A DNA stretch of 54,410 nt from Ignavibacteriota bacterium (GCA_003820375.1 RPQH01000022.1:1-54410); one strand, 5' to 3'; positions 43,174-52,200 are shown, counted from the stretch's first letter. The notes: generated from the sequence alone by a model not told the origin. Numbers and translations are program-made.

Positions 43174-44166
43174 TTAGTAACTGGTAATTATCACAGGTGT
43201 AAATGAGGTTACAAACATAAACAAAGCAAACCAACCAAGAAGTTGTCTTCCGGTACCCAACGGTTCATTATCATACAAAGGCGGATGATCAATTTTAATA
43301 ACAAAGTAAATTAATGCAGACCATACCAGCCAGTTCAGCAATCCATATCTTTCAAACATAGTAATTCCCACAAACTGAAGTAAACCGACAATTCCAAGGA
43401 CAAGAGTAAACATGAAGAATGCTCTTGCTAATAATTTATGCTTCTCTTTGAATAAAGCATAAACAATGTGTCCGCCGTCAAGCTGTCCGACAGGAAGAAG
43501 GTTTAAAGCCGTAACAAGCAATCCAAACCAACCGACACACAGGAAAGGATAGTGATACATTTCATTCATTGGCGGCATAAAAACACTGGGTGAAGAAGTA
43601 AAAATTTTAGTCAATCCTGCATAGAGCAAAGTATTACCGAATGCAAAACCTTCTGTTGGAATTCCCATAGCTGCATATTCTGGGTGAATAGCAAAAAGGT
43701 AATCAATTGGAGGAAGATGTGTCATTCCCCAAATAAGCACAAACAGCGATGCAATAAATCCTGCAATCGGACCGGCAATTCCGATGTCAAACAATGCTTT
43801 CCTTGTTTGAGTAGCTGCTTTCATTCTTATAACAGCACCCATTGTTCCAAACGGATTTAGCATCAGAAACGGAAAAGGTATAAAATATGGCAATGTAACT
43901 TTTACTTTATGATATTTTGCGGCAAAATAATGTCCGAACTCATGGCATGATAAAATAAATAATATCAATACTGCGTATGTAATACCAAAGCTAAAATTAT
44001 CCAGGTCATATGGGTCTCTGTTCATCCATGCAACACCTGCTATAGTGGTTGTAAAAAAAGTAAGGATAAACAGGATAATATTAAGAGATATTCCTAGTCT
44101 GAATCTTTTTTTCTGTTCCGGGATTTGCTGCTGTGCAGGCTCTATGTATGGATTATAATCAGTCAA
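43174..44166 (-). CDS. Site-2 protease family (M50) membrane metalloprotease
   Basis: A 330-residue intramembrane zinc protease. The frame starts at TTG (44166). Residues ~22-50 form the first membrane helix; HEFGH (His75, Glu76, His79) is the metal site; and NLLPVGQLDGGH (Asp230) supplies the third ligand. In all, about seven membrane segments. No PDZ domain is visible, so it is unlike RseP and closer to the compact M50 group. Such proteases release membrane-anchored regulators or clear peptides; the substrate is unknown. rimO lies 70 bp upstream on the same strand, so they may be co-transcribed. Confidence 0.88.
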   Translation of the reverse strand: MTDYNPYIEPAQQQIPEQKKRFRLGISLNIILFILTFFTTTIAGVAWMNRDPYDLDNFSFGITYAVLILFILSCHEFGHYFAAKYHKVKVTLPYFIPFPFLMLNPFGTMGAVIRMKAATQTRKALFDIGIAGPIAGFIASLFVLIWGMTHLPPIDYLFAIHPEYAAMGIPTEGFAFGNTLLYAGLTKIFTSSPSVFMPPMNEMYHYPFLCVGWFGLLVTALNLLPVGQLDGGHIVYALFKEKHKLLARAFFMFTLVLGIVGLLQFVGITMFERYGLLNWLVWSALIYFVIKIDHPPLYDNEPLGTGRQLLGWFALFMFVTSFTPVIITSY

Positions 44167-44237
44167 ATTTTTTAAATTTATAAAGTGTAAACTTATATAA
44201 TCGTTCTTAATATTGAAAGGAAATTATTTATAGCTTA

Positions 44238-45554
44238 TCAGGTACTTGCAATCTCTCCGGTCAAATCATATTCTAATGCTCCGTTTATCTTCACTTCTGC
44301 AAAATCACCTATCCTGGCATAATTTTTCTTTGCATCAATAAGCACTTCATTATCAACTTCAGGTGAATCAAATTCTGTTCTCCCTATAAAATGCTTTCCT
44401 TCTTTCCTGTCAAATAAAACTTTTAATGTTCTTCCAATCAGCTTTTTATTATGCTCAAGTGAAATTTTGTTTTGAACTTTCATAATTTCTTCGGCACGTT
44501 TTTTCTTAAGCTTATCCGGTATATCATCTTTCATATTAAATGCACGTGTATTTTCTTCATGTGAATATGTAAATACGCCAAGCCGCTCGAATTTCATCTC
44601 CTTCACCCAATCTTTCAATTCCAGGAATTCATCATTTGTCTCACCCGGATAGCCGGTAATTAATGTAGTCCGCAGTGCAATTCCCGGCACTTTATCCTTT
44701 ATCATTTTTATCAAATCATTAGTCTTTTTCTTCGTAGTTCCTCTAAGCATCGATTTCAATATCCTGTCACTAATATGCTGGAGCGGCATATCAAGGTAAT
44801 TGCATATCTTATCTGTTTCCTTCATAACATCAAGCACATCTTCAGGGAAACCTGTTGGGAAAGCATAATGCAGCCGTATCCATTCAATCCCATCAACACC
44901 GGATAATTTTAACAATAGTTTCGATAAATTTCTTTTTCCGTAAACATCCAATCCATAATACGTAAGGTCCTGTGCGATTAATATTAGTTCTTTCGTTCCG
45001 TTTTTAGCTAATAATTTTGCATGCTGAACAAGCTGTTCCATCGGAATTGAAACATGCTTTCCGCGCATTATCGGAATAGCACAAAATGAACAGGGACGGT
45101 CACATCCTTCGGATATTTTAAAATATGCAAAATGATGAGGTGTGGTTAAAACTCTTTCACCAATCAGCTCGTGTTTGTAATCTGCATTTAATGTTTTAAG
45201 AAGGCGCGGCAGGTCGTGTGTTCCGAAATAATCATCCACATCCGGTATTTCCTTCGAAAGCTCGGGCTTATATCTTTCCGATAAACATCCTGTAACATAA
45301 ACCTTATCAACAAGTCCTTTTTCTTTTGCATTAACATATTCCAGGATTGTATTGATAGATTCCTGTTTTGCATTTTCTATGAAACCGCAGGTATTAATAA
45401 TTACAACAGAAGCATCATTTTTATCCGATTCATGCTCAACATTGAAATTATTTGCTTTAAGCTGTCCCATAAGAATCTCCGAATCATAAATATTCTTCGA
45501 ACATCCCAGCGTAATTACATTTACCTTATTTTTCTTTAGAGTTTTTGTTTTCAT
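44238..45554 (-). CDS. rimO: Ribosomal protein S12 methylthiotransferase
   Basis: A 438-residue radical-SAM enzyme that methylthiolates the conserved Asp of ribosomal protein S12. The N-terminal domain has VNVITLGCSKNIYDSE, where GCSKN marks RimO, with cluster ligands Cys18, Cys56 and Cys90; the radical-SAM motif is CDRPCSFC (Cys151, Cys155, Cys158) followed by AIPIMRGKHVS; a TRAM domain occupies ~375-438. It is a second methylthiotransferase in this window, 1.7 kb from mtaB and on the opposite strand. msrA lies upstream on the same strand with 195 bp of repeats between. Confidence 0.95.
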   Translation of the reverse strand: MKTKTLKKNKVNVITLGCSKNIYDSEILMGQLKANNFNVEHESDKNDASVVIINTCGFIENAKQESINTILEYVNAKEKGLVDKVYVTGCLSERYKPELSKEIPDVDDYFGTHDLPRLLKTLNADYKHELIGERVLTTPHHFAYFKISEGCDRPCSFCAIPIMRGKHVSIPMEQLVQHAKLLAKNGTKELILIAQDLTYYGLDVYGKRNLSKLLLKLSGVDGIEWIRLHYAFPTGFPEDVLDVMKETDKICNYLDMPLQHISDRILKSMLRGTTKKKTNDLIKMIKDKVPGIALRTTLITGYPGETNDEFLELKDWVKEMKFERLGVFTYSHEENTRAFNMKDDIPDKLKKKRAEEIMKVQNKISLEHNKKLIGRTLKVLFDRKEGKHFIGRTEFDSPEVDNEVLIDAKKNYARIGDFAEVKINGALEYDLTGEIAST

Positions 45555-45563
45555 ATTTAAGTC

Positions 45564-45583
45564 ACCCTCACGGAAGTGAGGGT
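45564..45583. repeat. Hairpin ACCCTCAC-GGAA-GTGAGGGT before rimO
   Basis: A perfect 8-bp stem with a GGAA tetraloop just upstream of the rimO start codon on the minus strand. It could affect rimO translation, or be a dispersed palindrome. Confidence 0.5.
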
Positions 45584-45657
45584 CTCAACGATGATACGTA
45601 TAATTTCCTTTTCTCACAAAATCCCAATCTCTCTTTCCCAAATTTCTATTTCCCTAT

Positions 45658-45710
45658 CCCTCTTTCCCAAATTTTCCCTAGATCCCTTTGGGACTATTTG
45701 GGAAAGAGGG
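45658..45710. repeat. 15-bp inverted repeat CCCTCTTTCCCAAAT
   Basis: CCCTCTTTCCCAAAT at 45658-45672 and ATTTGGGAAAGAGGG at 45696-45710 are exact complements. Further CTTTCCC words lie to the left. It belongs to the same family as the palindrome at 53-78. Confidence 0.75.
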
Positions 45711-45749
45711 AGTGGCAAAAGTTAATTGGTCATTGGTTATTAGCCATTC

Positions 45750-46421
45750 TTAATTCTCGATTGCCTTCTCTTCTTTCAGCCGGTTTGCAAACTTCTTCTT
45801 AAATTTTGTTACTTTCGGATTTATCACTGCCAAACAATAGCCCTGGTTTGGATTATTATTATAGTAGTTCTGGTGGTAATCTTCTGCTTTATAAAAATTT
45901 GTAAGTGGTGAAATTTCGGTTACAACAGGGTCATCCCACAGTTTTGATGCAACTTCAATTTTAGAACGCTCTGAAGATTTTTTCTGTTCTTCATTTTGGT
46001 AAAATATTACCGACCTGTATTGTGTACCAACATCTGCTCCCTGCCTGTTTAGTGTTGTCGGGTCATGTGTTGTCCAGAAAACCTCCAGTATTTCTTCAAA
46101 GGAAATAACAGCAGGGTCATACGTTATTCTTGCAACCTCAGCATGACCCGTAGTGCCTGTACAAACAAGCTCATACGATGGATTCGGGACATTCCCTCCT
46201 GCATATCCGGACTCAACCGAATATACTCCTTTTAATCTTTGAAATATAGCTTCAACGCACCAGAAGCATCCGGCACCGAATACAGCAGTATCTAATTTTT
46301 CAGGCATTATTGTGTCTTTCTGTGTTTTAGTATTTAATGTATTTTCCGGTTTAATATCTTTAGAACACGAAAAAGTGAATAAAGTTAAACTTAATAATAC
46401 AACAAATTTTAATAAATTCAT
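45750..46421 (-). CDS. msrA: Peptide-methionine (S)-S-oxide reductase, lipoprotein form
   Basis: A 223-residue repair enzyme that reduces the S epimer of methionine sulfoxide. The signal peptide ends in a lipobox (LFTFSC, Cys19), so it should be lipid-anchored outside the cytoplasm. The catalytic motif GAGCFWCVEAIF holds Cys52 as nucleophile, and GYAGGNVPNPSYELVCTGTTGHAEVARI and DVGTQYRSVIFY are typical. A C-terminal extension past the core is rich in Lys. Its export suggests repair of secreted or envelope proteins under oxidative stress. Confidence 0.95.
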   Translation of the reverse strand: MNLLKFVVLLSLTLFTFSCSKDIKPENTLNTKTQKDTIMPEKLDTAVFGAGCFWCVEAIFQRLKGVYSVESGYAGGNVPNPSYELVCTGTTGHAEVARITYDPAVISFEEILEVFWTTHDPTTLNRQGADVGTQYRSVIFYQNEEQKKSSERSKIEVASKLWDDPVVTEISPLTNFYKAEDYHQNYYNNNPNQGYCLAVINPKVTKFKKKFANRLKEEKAIEN

Positions 46422-46646
46422 AAATTAATCGGCATATACTCATAAAACATATAATAAGAGCAAAAATTCCATTAACCGGGTATTGAACACAGATGCCGCT
46501 GAGAGAACGGATTTACACAGATTTAAGATTTAAACGTAAAGAATGCAAAATCATAAAGGATATAAATTCATGTGGCTGAAATTCAGCCATTGAGTGGTGG
46601 CTTTTCAATGAAACTCAGAAAAAAATAGCGATATAAAATTGAAAAA

Positions 46647-47309
46647 TTATATCGCTTTCCCGGTAAATCCCTTGCTTGTTATATTAATTACACTATCAAC
46701 CCAGCCAAGAGAACGGGCAGTCATAATTACTGTTACAAGATACCACAAAGCTATTAATGGACCTGCATCGAAAGAACCGGCTTCACCCGGCGGTATGGGA
46801 AATGTTGCGATGTTTAAAACTAATAGCAGTAACGCAATTGCCATTCCAATGATCGAAATTATTTTTCCAAACCTTGGGTGATTGAACATGTTTAATGCGA
46901 TTAGGAATGTACCTAACCCAAAAAATATATCCCATACAATATCTAATCCAAGCTGAATTGTATTCGGCATCTGCCAGATATAGTTTTTTATTTCTCGTGT
47001 TATATCAGGGGCAGCTTTTTCCTTTAAGCTTATAAGTGCAATTTGTATTGTAAACATCATTGTAACTACAGAGCAGCCAATGATATTAAACAACACTCCA
47101 AGCTGAAGTGTCATGGATTTATTATGCAGCCCAAGGATATGATACAAACCGATTGATGCAATAAGCAGTAAAATTCCAAATGCAAAGGCAAGCAATAATG
47201 TAATGTTAAGTGGAAAAGATATGAACAGGATTGACGGGTATATAATCATTGTGAGAAAACCACATATTATACCGGTTTGTATCCACTTTTTTTCAATGTA
47301 AGTTTTCAT
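46647..47309 (-). CDS. Six-helix membrane protein of unknown function
   Basis: A 220-residue integral membrane protein from the ATG at 47309, chosen because AGAAAGG lies 9 bp before it; an upstream ATG at 47339 would add ten residues and has no such site. About six hydrophobic segments are visible (GIICGFLTMIIYPSILFIS; LLLAFAFGILLLIASIGLY; LGVLFNIIGCSVVTMMF; IVWDIFFGLGTFLIALNMF; IISIIGMAIALLLLVLNIA; LIALWYLVTVIMTAR). The WDIFFGLG patch recalls DUF4386-like proteins, but I am not sure of the family. No enzymatic motif. Confidence 0.75.
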   Translation of the reverse strand: MKTYIEKKWIQTGIICGFLTMIIYPSILFISFPLNITLLLAFAFGILLLIASIGLYHILGLHNKSMTLQLGVLFNIIGCSVVTMMFTIQIALISLKEKAAPDITREIKNYIWQMPNTIQLGLDIVWDIFFGLGTFLIALNMFNHPRFGKIISIIGMAIALLLLVLNIATFPIPPGEAGSFDAGPLIALWYLVTVIMTARSLGWVDSVINITSKGFTGKAI

Positions 47310-47365
47310 GGAAATAAACCTTTCTGAAGTATTACTCAAACTTATGAAAATTAACTACTTGAAGC

Positions 47366-47385
47366 AAATAAAAAAGGTGTATCTT
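47366..47385. repeat. Left 20-bp direct repeat flanking a toxin-antitoxin cassette
   Basis: AAATAAAAAAGGTGTATCTT, identical to 47951-47970. Here it starts an imperfect hairpin (AAAAAGGTGT with ACACTTTTTTT). Confidence 0.85.
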
Positions 47386-47496
47386 TACTCCTAACACTTT
47401 TTTTGAAATATTTTGTTGAATTAATTAAAGAATAATTTGTTTTAAATTATCAAATAAAGACGATATTATTTAATTAAAATTTATTATATTTATTGT

Positions 47497-47715
47497 ATGA
47501 AAAAAGACGAAACCATAAAAATAAAGCCCAAGTTAATTCATCGAATTAATCAGCTTTCAAAAGATACTAATAAAGACGCTTCTTATCATATGAATAAAGC
47601 TTTGGAGGAATATATAGAAGAACAGGAAGATCTTAATGAAGCTCTTGAAAGATTAAAGGATAAAAAAGAAAAATATCTTTCATCAGAACAATTGAAAAAA
47701 TCTCTTGGTTTATAA
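47497..47715 (+). CDS. Ribbon-helix-helix-type antitoxin
   Basis: A 72-residue protein: a short N-terminal strand (ETIKIKPKLIHRINQLSK) and two helices as in ribbon-helix-helix DNA-binding antitoxins, then a charged helix (EEQEDLNEALERLKDKKEKYLSSEQLKKSLGL) that should cover the toxin. The last 11 bp overlap the toxin gene. It probably also represses its own promoter. The cassette is flanked by 20-bp direct repeats. Confidence 0.82.
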   Translation: MKKDETIKIKPKLIHRINQLSKDTNKDASYHMNKALEEYIEEQEDLNEALERLKDKKEKYLSSEQLKKSLGL

Positions 47716-47956
47716 AATAAACTACAATCCTTCAATAAAAAAAGATTTAAAGAAAATATCAAAATCTGAACAAGTTCGTATTATTGATTCAATTGATAAT
47801 GATCTTTCTATTAAAGCTGCAGATTATCCTTTATTAAAAGGTAAATTTAAAGGTTTAAGAAAATTTAGAGTTGGTGATTATAGAGTTATTTATTTCTTAA
47901 GTGGGGAAGATGTTTTTATCTTAAAGATAAGGCACCGGAAAGATGTTTATAAATAA
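47705..47956 (+). CDS. RelE-family toxin
   Basis: An 83-residue toxin starting at TTG inside the antitoxin gene. It shows the RelE/ParE layout: VYKINYNPSIKKDLKKIS, a short central region, PLLKGKFKGLRKFRVGDYRVIYFL, and a C-terminal strand with VFILKIRHRKDVYK, where Arg and His residues match the mRNA-cleaving RelE type. The likely target is ribosome-bound mRNA. Its stop codon lies inside the right-hand direct repeat, and a hairpin terminator starts there. Confidence 0.87.
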   Translation: MVYKINYNPSIKKDLKKISKSEQVRIIDSIDNDLSIKAADYPLLKGKFKGLRKFRVGDYRVIYFLSGEDVFILKIRHRKDVYK

Positions 47957-47970
47957 AAAAGGTGTATCTT
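47951..47970. repeat. Right 20-bp direct repeat flanking the toxin-antitoxin cassette
   Basis: The second copy of AAATAAAAAAGGTGTATCTT. It includes the toxin stop codon and the left arm of the terminator. Confidence 0.85.
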
Positions 47971-47988
47971 ATCAATACACCTTTTTTT
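47956..47988 (+). terminator. Terminator of the toxin-antitoxin cassette
   Basis: AAAAAGGTGTA and TACACCTTTTT form a perfect 11-bp stem with a T run, right at the toxin stop codon. It can also work for the convergent glutamine synthetase gene ending at 48027. Confidence 0.85.
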
Positions 47989-48026
47989 GTTTTATATCCA
48001 ATCAGTTCAATCTGTGTAATCTGTGG

Positions 48027-49454
48027 TTACACTTCATAATACAAATGAAACTCATACGGATGCGGACGAAGCTGCATTGGTTTTATTTCCTTTTCAACCT
48101 TGTAATCTATCCATGTTTCAATCAGGTCTTGTGTAAAAACACCGCCCTTTGTTAAATAAGCATTATCATGTTTCAAAGCTTCAAGAGCAATATCAAGTGA
48201 AGAAGGAGCCTGCGGAACCTTGCTCAGCTCTTCATGGCTTAAGTGATAAATATCTTTATCCATCGGCTCACCCGGATCTATTTTATTAATTATTCCGTCC
48301 AATCCTGCCATAAGCATTGCTGCAAAAGCTATGTAAGGATTTGAAGTACCATCGGGACACCTGAACTCAAGCCGTTTTGATTTAGGGTTCTGCGAATACA
48401 TTGGTATTCTGACGCATGCACTTCTGTTTGCTTTTGAATAAGCAAGATTAACAGGTGCTTCATACCCGGGTACAAGACGCTTATATGAGTTTGTGGTCGG
48501 ATTGGTAAATGCAAGAAGCGAAGGAGCATGTTTTAATATTCCACCGATATAATATAGAGCGGTTTTACTGAGACCTGCATATTCACTTCCGGCAAAAAGC
48601 GGTTTACCGTTATTCCATAAGCTCTGGTGAACATGCATTCCGCTGCCATTATCGCCGAAAATCGGCTTTGGCATAAACGTCGCTGTCTTTCCATACAAGC
48701 GTGCTGTGTTTTTAATAATATATTTAAACATCATCAGCCTGTCTGCACACTGAACGAGCGGGCAGTATTTAAAATCTATTTCTGCCTGGCCGCCCGTTGC
48801 TACTTCGTGATGCTGGGTTTCTACTTCTATTCCTGCATTCTGTAAGAATTCAACCATTGCGTTCCTTATATCGTTTGTTGAATCTGCAGGAGGAACAGGA
48901 AAATATCCTTCTTTTAATCTTATTTTATGACCAAGGTTTACTTCATGTTCACTTCCTGTATTCCAGAATCCCTCGATTGAATCAATCTTATACCATGAAC
49001 TGTATTCATTGACGTTGTATGCAACATGGTCAAGAATAAAAAACTCTGCTTCCGGGCCAAAATAAACATTTTGTGCTATTTTAGTGGTCTTCAGGTATTC
49101 AACAGCTTTTTTTGCGATCCATCTGGGGTCGCGGCTGTAGTTCTCCAATGTTTCGGGATCTTTTATATCACATATCATAGAAAGTGATTTGTATTTTATA
49201 AATGGGTCAATTGCTGCCGTTTCAGGATCGGGGAATACAAGCATATCCGATTCATTAATTGACTGCCAGCCTCGGATTGATGAGCCGTCAAAACCAAGCC
49301 CTTCTTCAAATGCACTTTCTCTAAACTGGCTTACAGGTACACTGAAATGCTGCCACTGTCCGGGCAAATCGGTGAATCTTAAATCTATCATTTTTACATC
49401 GTTCTTCTTTATCAAATCAAAAACATTCTTAATTGCGTCTTTACTTTTTGCCAT
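48027..49454 (-). CDS. glnA: Glutamine synthetase type I
   Basis: A 475-residue enzyme making glutamine from glutamate, ammonia and ATP. Motifs: [10 protein letters not shown] (54-63), [18 protein letters not shown] (270-280), [17 protein letters not shown], and [14 protein letters not shown]. Tyr403 in [10 protein letters not shown] lies where E. coli GlnA carries the adenylylated Tyr397, so control by adenylylation is possible. AAAGGA lies 9 bp before the ATG. A second glutamine synthetase and an Lrp/AsnC regulator lie directly upstream on the same strand, with a hairpin at 49510-49524 between the two synthetases. Confidence 0.95.
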   Translation of the reverse strand: MAKSKDAIKNVFDLIKKNDVKMIDLRFTDLPGQWQHFSVPVSQFRESAFEEGLGFDGSSIRGWQSINESDMLVFPDPETAAIDPFIKYKSLSMICDIKDPETLENYSRDPRWIAKKAVEYLKTTKIAQNVYFGPEAEFFILDHVAYNVNEYSSWYKIDSIEGFWNTGSEHEVNLGHKIRLKEGYFPVPPADSTNDIRNAMVEFLQNAGIEVETQHHEVATGGQAEIDFKYCPLVQCADRLMMFKYIIKNTARLYGKTATFMPKPIFGDNGSGMHVHQSLWNNGKPLFAGSEYAGLSKTALYYIGGILKHAPSLLAFTNPTTNSYKRLVPGYEAPVNLAYSKANRSACVRIPMYSQNPKSKRLEFRCPDGTSNPYIAFAAMLMAGLDGIINKIDPGEPMDKDIYHLSHEELSKVPQAPSSLDIALEALKHDNAYLTKGGVFTQDLIETWIDYKVEKEIKPMQLRPHPYEFHLYYEV

Positions 49455-49509
49455 AAATGTTTATCCTTTCCGGTATATTTTTTTTAATTTTTAATAATAA
49501 AATCTTAAG

Positions 49510-49524
49510 CCCCGGCTTGCGGGG
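49510..49524 (-). other. Small GC-rich hairpin between the two glutamine synthetase genes
   Basis: CCCCG-GCTTG-CGGGG, ~85 bp after the stop of the upstream synthetase gene and ~55 bp before the ATG of glnA. On the minus strand it is followed by a moderately T-rich tract (AAGATTTTATTATT), so it may be a weak terminator or attenuator, or processing site. Confidence 0.4.
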
Positions 49525-49607
49525 TAATACTTTCTCAGTTTCCCGTTATTTTTCCCTGTTTCTATATTGCCTGTACATGACTGCGAGAATCCAGGCAGAT
49601 TATGTAC

Positions 49608-51005
49608 TTATAAGCTAAAGTACATTTTATATTCGAACGGATGGGGCATCGTATTAATAGAATTAATTTCCTGGTGTTTTATATTCTCCCATTGTTCTAT
49701 AAGTTCGTCGGTAAAGATACATCCGCGTTTTAAAAATTCATTATCAAGCTCAAGTGCATCAAGAGATTCCTCAAGGTTTCTCGGTAAATAATGAATTGTA
49801 TCCTTCAATGAATAATCCGTAATATTTCCATCGTGCGGTCCGAAAGATTCTTTCACTGGGTCTATCTTATTCACAATTCCGTCAACTCCTGCAAGCAGCA
49901 TTGCCGATAGGCACAGGTATGGATTTGCAGTTGAATCAGGCGGACGGTATTCAATTCTCGTCATTTCAGGATTATTAATATATGCCGGTATCCTGATTGC
50001 AGATGAACGGTTGCCTTTGCTGTAGGTTAATGCAACAGGTGCTTCAAAACCCGGTACCAGTCTTTTATATGAATTGGTACTGGGATTTGTAAACGCCGAT
50101 AATGCCTGTCCGTGCTTTAATAATCCACCAATAAAATATCTTCCGAAATAATTAACATTGCCATACTCCCCTTTTTTATAAAAAGCATTCTTCCCATTCC
50201 TGGTTAGATAAACATGAAGATGCATTCCGCTGCCTGCCTGGTGGAACATAGGCTTGGGCATAAATGTGATAAATAAATCGTTCTGCCGTGCAAGATTGAA
50301 CAATGCATATTTTGCAGTTACAACGTTATCTGCAGTAGTTAGCAGGTTCTCGAAATATGTTTCAATTTCCTGCTGTCCTCTTTCACCTGTTTCATGGTGA
50401 TGGTACTTAACTTTTATTCCGAACTGCTTAAGCAAGCTGCATGCCTTATCACGGAAATCATCATAAACATCAAACGGATTTGCCGCGTGGTATGCATTTT
50501 TATAAAACTCCTCAGCATGCTCAACTTCATAATATGATGCGGATGTTCTTGTATCGTATTTAACTTTTGAAAAGATGTAAAATTCAAACTCAGGTCCCCA
50601 CATGGAAACATCTGCACCCGTGAATTGTTTTAAAACCTGTTCTGCCTTCTTTGCAAGAAATCTTCCGTCCTGGTTGAACGGCGTTCTATCGTCATCTGTT
50701 AAAAATATATTTGCATAAAAGCTGAGTGTCTTTGCTTCCCTGAACGGGTCCATAACCGCTGTATCAAGGTCCGGCACTAAAATCATATCGCTGTTCTCAA
50801 CCTTCAGGAATCCGTAGCTTGAGCCGTCAAATCCCACACCGTTATGCATAAGGTCCTCAAGTATCTTATTGTAAACCGGAAGTGATAAGTGATGAAGCCG
50901 TCCTGTCAGGTCAATACATTTCAGGTCAATTATCTCAACTTTACTTTTTTTTATCAGGTTGTTTAAGAACGGAATTTTGTTTCCGTTATTGTTTTTATTT
51001 ATCAT
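49608..51005 (-). CDS. Second glutamine synthetase, divergent type I
   Basis: A 465-residue paralogue of the glnA product with the full catalytic set: [55 protein letters not shown] and IEYRPPDSTANPY. The usual adenylylation Tyr region is replaced (HDGNITDYSLKDTIHYLP), so it is probably controlled differently. The start overlaps the end of the Lrp/AsnC-type gene by 11 bp (ATGATAAATAA), so regulator and enzyme are translated together. It may serve another nitrogen state or another gamma-glutamyl acceptor; activity is likely, given conserved residues. Confidence 0.92.
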   Translation of the reverse strand: MINKNNNGNKIPFLNNLIKKSKVEIIDLKCIDLTGRLHHLSLPVYNKILEDLMHNGVGFDGSSYGFLKVENSDMILVPDLDTAVMDPFREAKTLSFYANIFLTDDDRTPFNQDGRFLAKKAEQVLKQFTGADVSMWGPEFEFYIFSKVKYDTRTSASYYEVEHAEEFYKNAYHAANPFDVYDDFRDKACSLLKQFGIKVKYHHHETGERGQQEIETYFENLLTTADNVVTAKYALFNLARQNDLFITFMPKPMFHQAGSGMHLHVYLTRNGKNAFYKKGEYGNVNYFGRYFIGGLLKHGQALSAFTNPSTNSYKRLVPGFEAPVALTYSKGNRSSAIRIPAYINNPEMTRIEYRPPDSTANPYLCLSAMLLAGVDGIVNKIDPVKESFGPHDGNITDYSLKDTIHYLPRNLEESLDALELDNEFLKRGCIFTDELIEQWENIKHQEINSINTMPHPFEYKMYFSL

Positions 51006-51474
51006 CTTTTTTTAAATTTTTAAGGTCTAAATACAATCCTTCTTTATGAGTGGAAAGCACAACTGAAGTCCGTGTAGAGCGGACCCCTTTCCATGATTGT
51101 ATCTTAGACAGGATTTTTTCAAGAGTTGAAGTACTTTCGGTCCTTATTTTAAGAATGTGTGAGCCATCCCCTGTTATGGAGTGGCATTCAAGTACTTCGG
51201 GAGTCTGAAGTGCATGCTGGATAAACTCCCTGTAGTGTGTTGATGAATCACTTGTAACAAAAATAAAAGCTGTAATATCTTTCATTAACAGCTTAGCATT
51301 CAACTTAGTGATATAGGAATCGATAAGCCCGTTTTTTTCAAGCTTATTCAGCCGGTCAGTAATTGATGGTATAGATAAGCCGGTGGCTTCGGCTAATTCA
51401 TTTCTTTTGATCCTGGCATTTTTTTGCAGGAGCTCAAGTATCTTTAAATCTATATCATCTACAGTCGAATGCAT
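50995..51474 (-). CDS. Lrp/AsnC family transcriptional regulator
   Basis: A 159-residue regulator from the ATG at 51474 (a TTG one codon earlier is possible). Residues ~5-60 are the winged helix-turn-helix (DDIDLKILELLQKNARIKRNELAEATGLS, SITDRLNKLEKNGLI); residues ~68-150 are the ligand-sensing RAM domain (FVTSDSSTHYREFI, VLECHSITGDGSHILKI). Such proteins sense amino acids as octamers. Overlap with the second glutamine synthetase gene makes control of glutamine synthesis in response to an amino acid, perhaps glutamine, the natural reading (inference). Confidence 0.92.
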   Translation of the reverse strand: MHSTVDDIDLKILELLQKNARIKRNELAEATGLSIPSITDRLNKLEKNGLIDSYITKLNAKLLMKDITAFIFVTSDSSTHYREFIQHALQTPEVLECHSITGDGSHILKIRTESTSTLEKILSKIQSWKGVRSTRTSVVLSTHKEGLYLDLKNLKKDDK

Positions 51475-51598
51475 CAATTATTGTTTACCTTAATAATTAA
51501 GGGTTTTTCTAATAATGACCTTATAAATTTAGGAAAATGATAAATAGTTCCTTCAAATATAAGGGAATGTGTTTAATTTGTCAATACCGCCGGGAACC

Positions 51599-51656
51599 GG
51601 TAGCACAGACACTCCTGTCTGTGTTGCAGGGCACAGACAGGAGTGTCTGTGCTACC
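51599..51656. repeat. 25-bp perfect inverted repeat made of palindromes
   Basis: GGTAGCACAGACACTCCTG... at 51599-51623 is the exact complement of 51632-51656, with TTGCAGGG between. Each arm contains its own hairpin: CACAGACA-CTCC-TGTCTGTG and CACAGACA-GGAG-TGTCTGTG. It starts 8 bp after the ndk stop codon but lacks a T run, so it is more like a REP/BIME repeat than a terminator. Confidence 0.85.
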
Positions 51657-51663
51657 ATCTTTA

Positions 51664-52077
51664 CTATACTATATCACTCTCATTAAAAAAATGAGCTATC
51701 TCTTTTGCTGCATTTTCATCGGAATCCGAGCCATGTACTATATTTCTTTCAATGGAATCTGCATAAAGCTTTCTTATTGTACCTTCATCGGCTTTTTCGG
51801 GATTTGTAGCTCCTATCAGTTTCCTGTAATCTGCAACTGCATTTTCTTTCTCAAGAGCCATTGGAATAACCGGACCTGAGGTCATATATTCAACAAGTGC
51901 TGAATAAAACGGGCGTTCTTTATGTACTTCATAAAATTTCTGTGCAGATTCCGGTGTTAATTTGATAAGACGCATTCCCTTAATTGTAAATCCTGCATCA
52001 ATGATTTGCTGAATGACTTTTCCCTGTATTTTCTTTTCAAGACAATCAGGCTTTAAAATTGCTAATGTGCGGTTCAA
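51664..52077 (-). CDS. ndk: Nucleoside diphosphate kinase
   Basis: A 137-residue enzyme that keeps nucleoside triphosphate pools balanced. It starts at TTG with AGGAG 5 bp before it, giving [16 protein letters not shown], the normal family start. The active-site His lies in [30 protein letters not shown] and [17 protein letters not shown] are typical. Length is normal. The lrp-glutamine synthetase operon lies downstream on the same strand after the palindromic repeat. Confidence 0.96.
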   Translation of the reverse strand: MNRTLAILKPDCLEKKIQGKVIQQIIDAGFTIKGMRLIKLTPESAQKFYEVHKERPFYSALVEYMTSGPVIPMALEKENAVADYRKLIGATNPEKADEGTIRKLYADSIERNIVHGSDSDENAAKEIAHFFNESDIV

Positions 52078-52149
52078 TCTCTCTCCTTATTATTTTTTGT
52101 GATTATAATTAATGCAAATTAACTGAAAAGAAGGACTAAAAAAATGGAA

Positions 52150-52200
52150 AAAGAGTTGGGAGTTTGAGAGTTGAGAGTTTGAGAGCAGTGAGTTGAGAGT
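52150..52200. repeat. GAGAGTTTGAGAG short direct repeats
   Basis: About five overlapping copies of GAGTTTGAGA/GAGTTGAGA words in the gap between ndk and the barrel-like gene. Low complexity; no function suggested. Confidence 0.7.

Noticed and set aside
41208..45554. mtaB and rimO as part of a natural-product or radical-SAM peptide cluster
   Set aside because: Their cysteine motifs and GCKLN/GCSKN signatures identify ordinary tRNA and ribosomal modification enzymes; no precursor peptide or transporter is linked to them.
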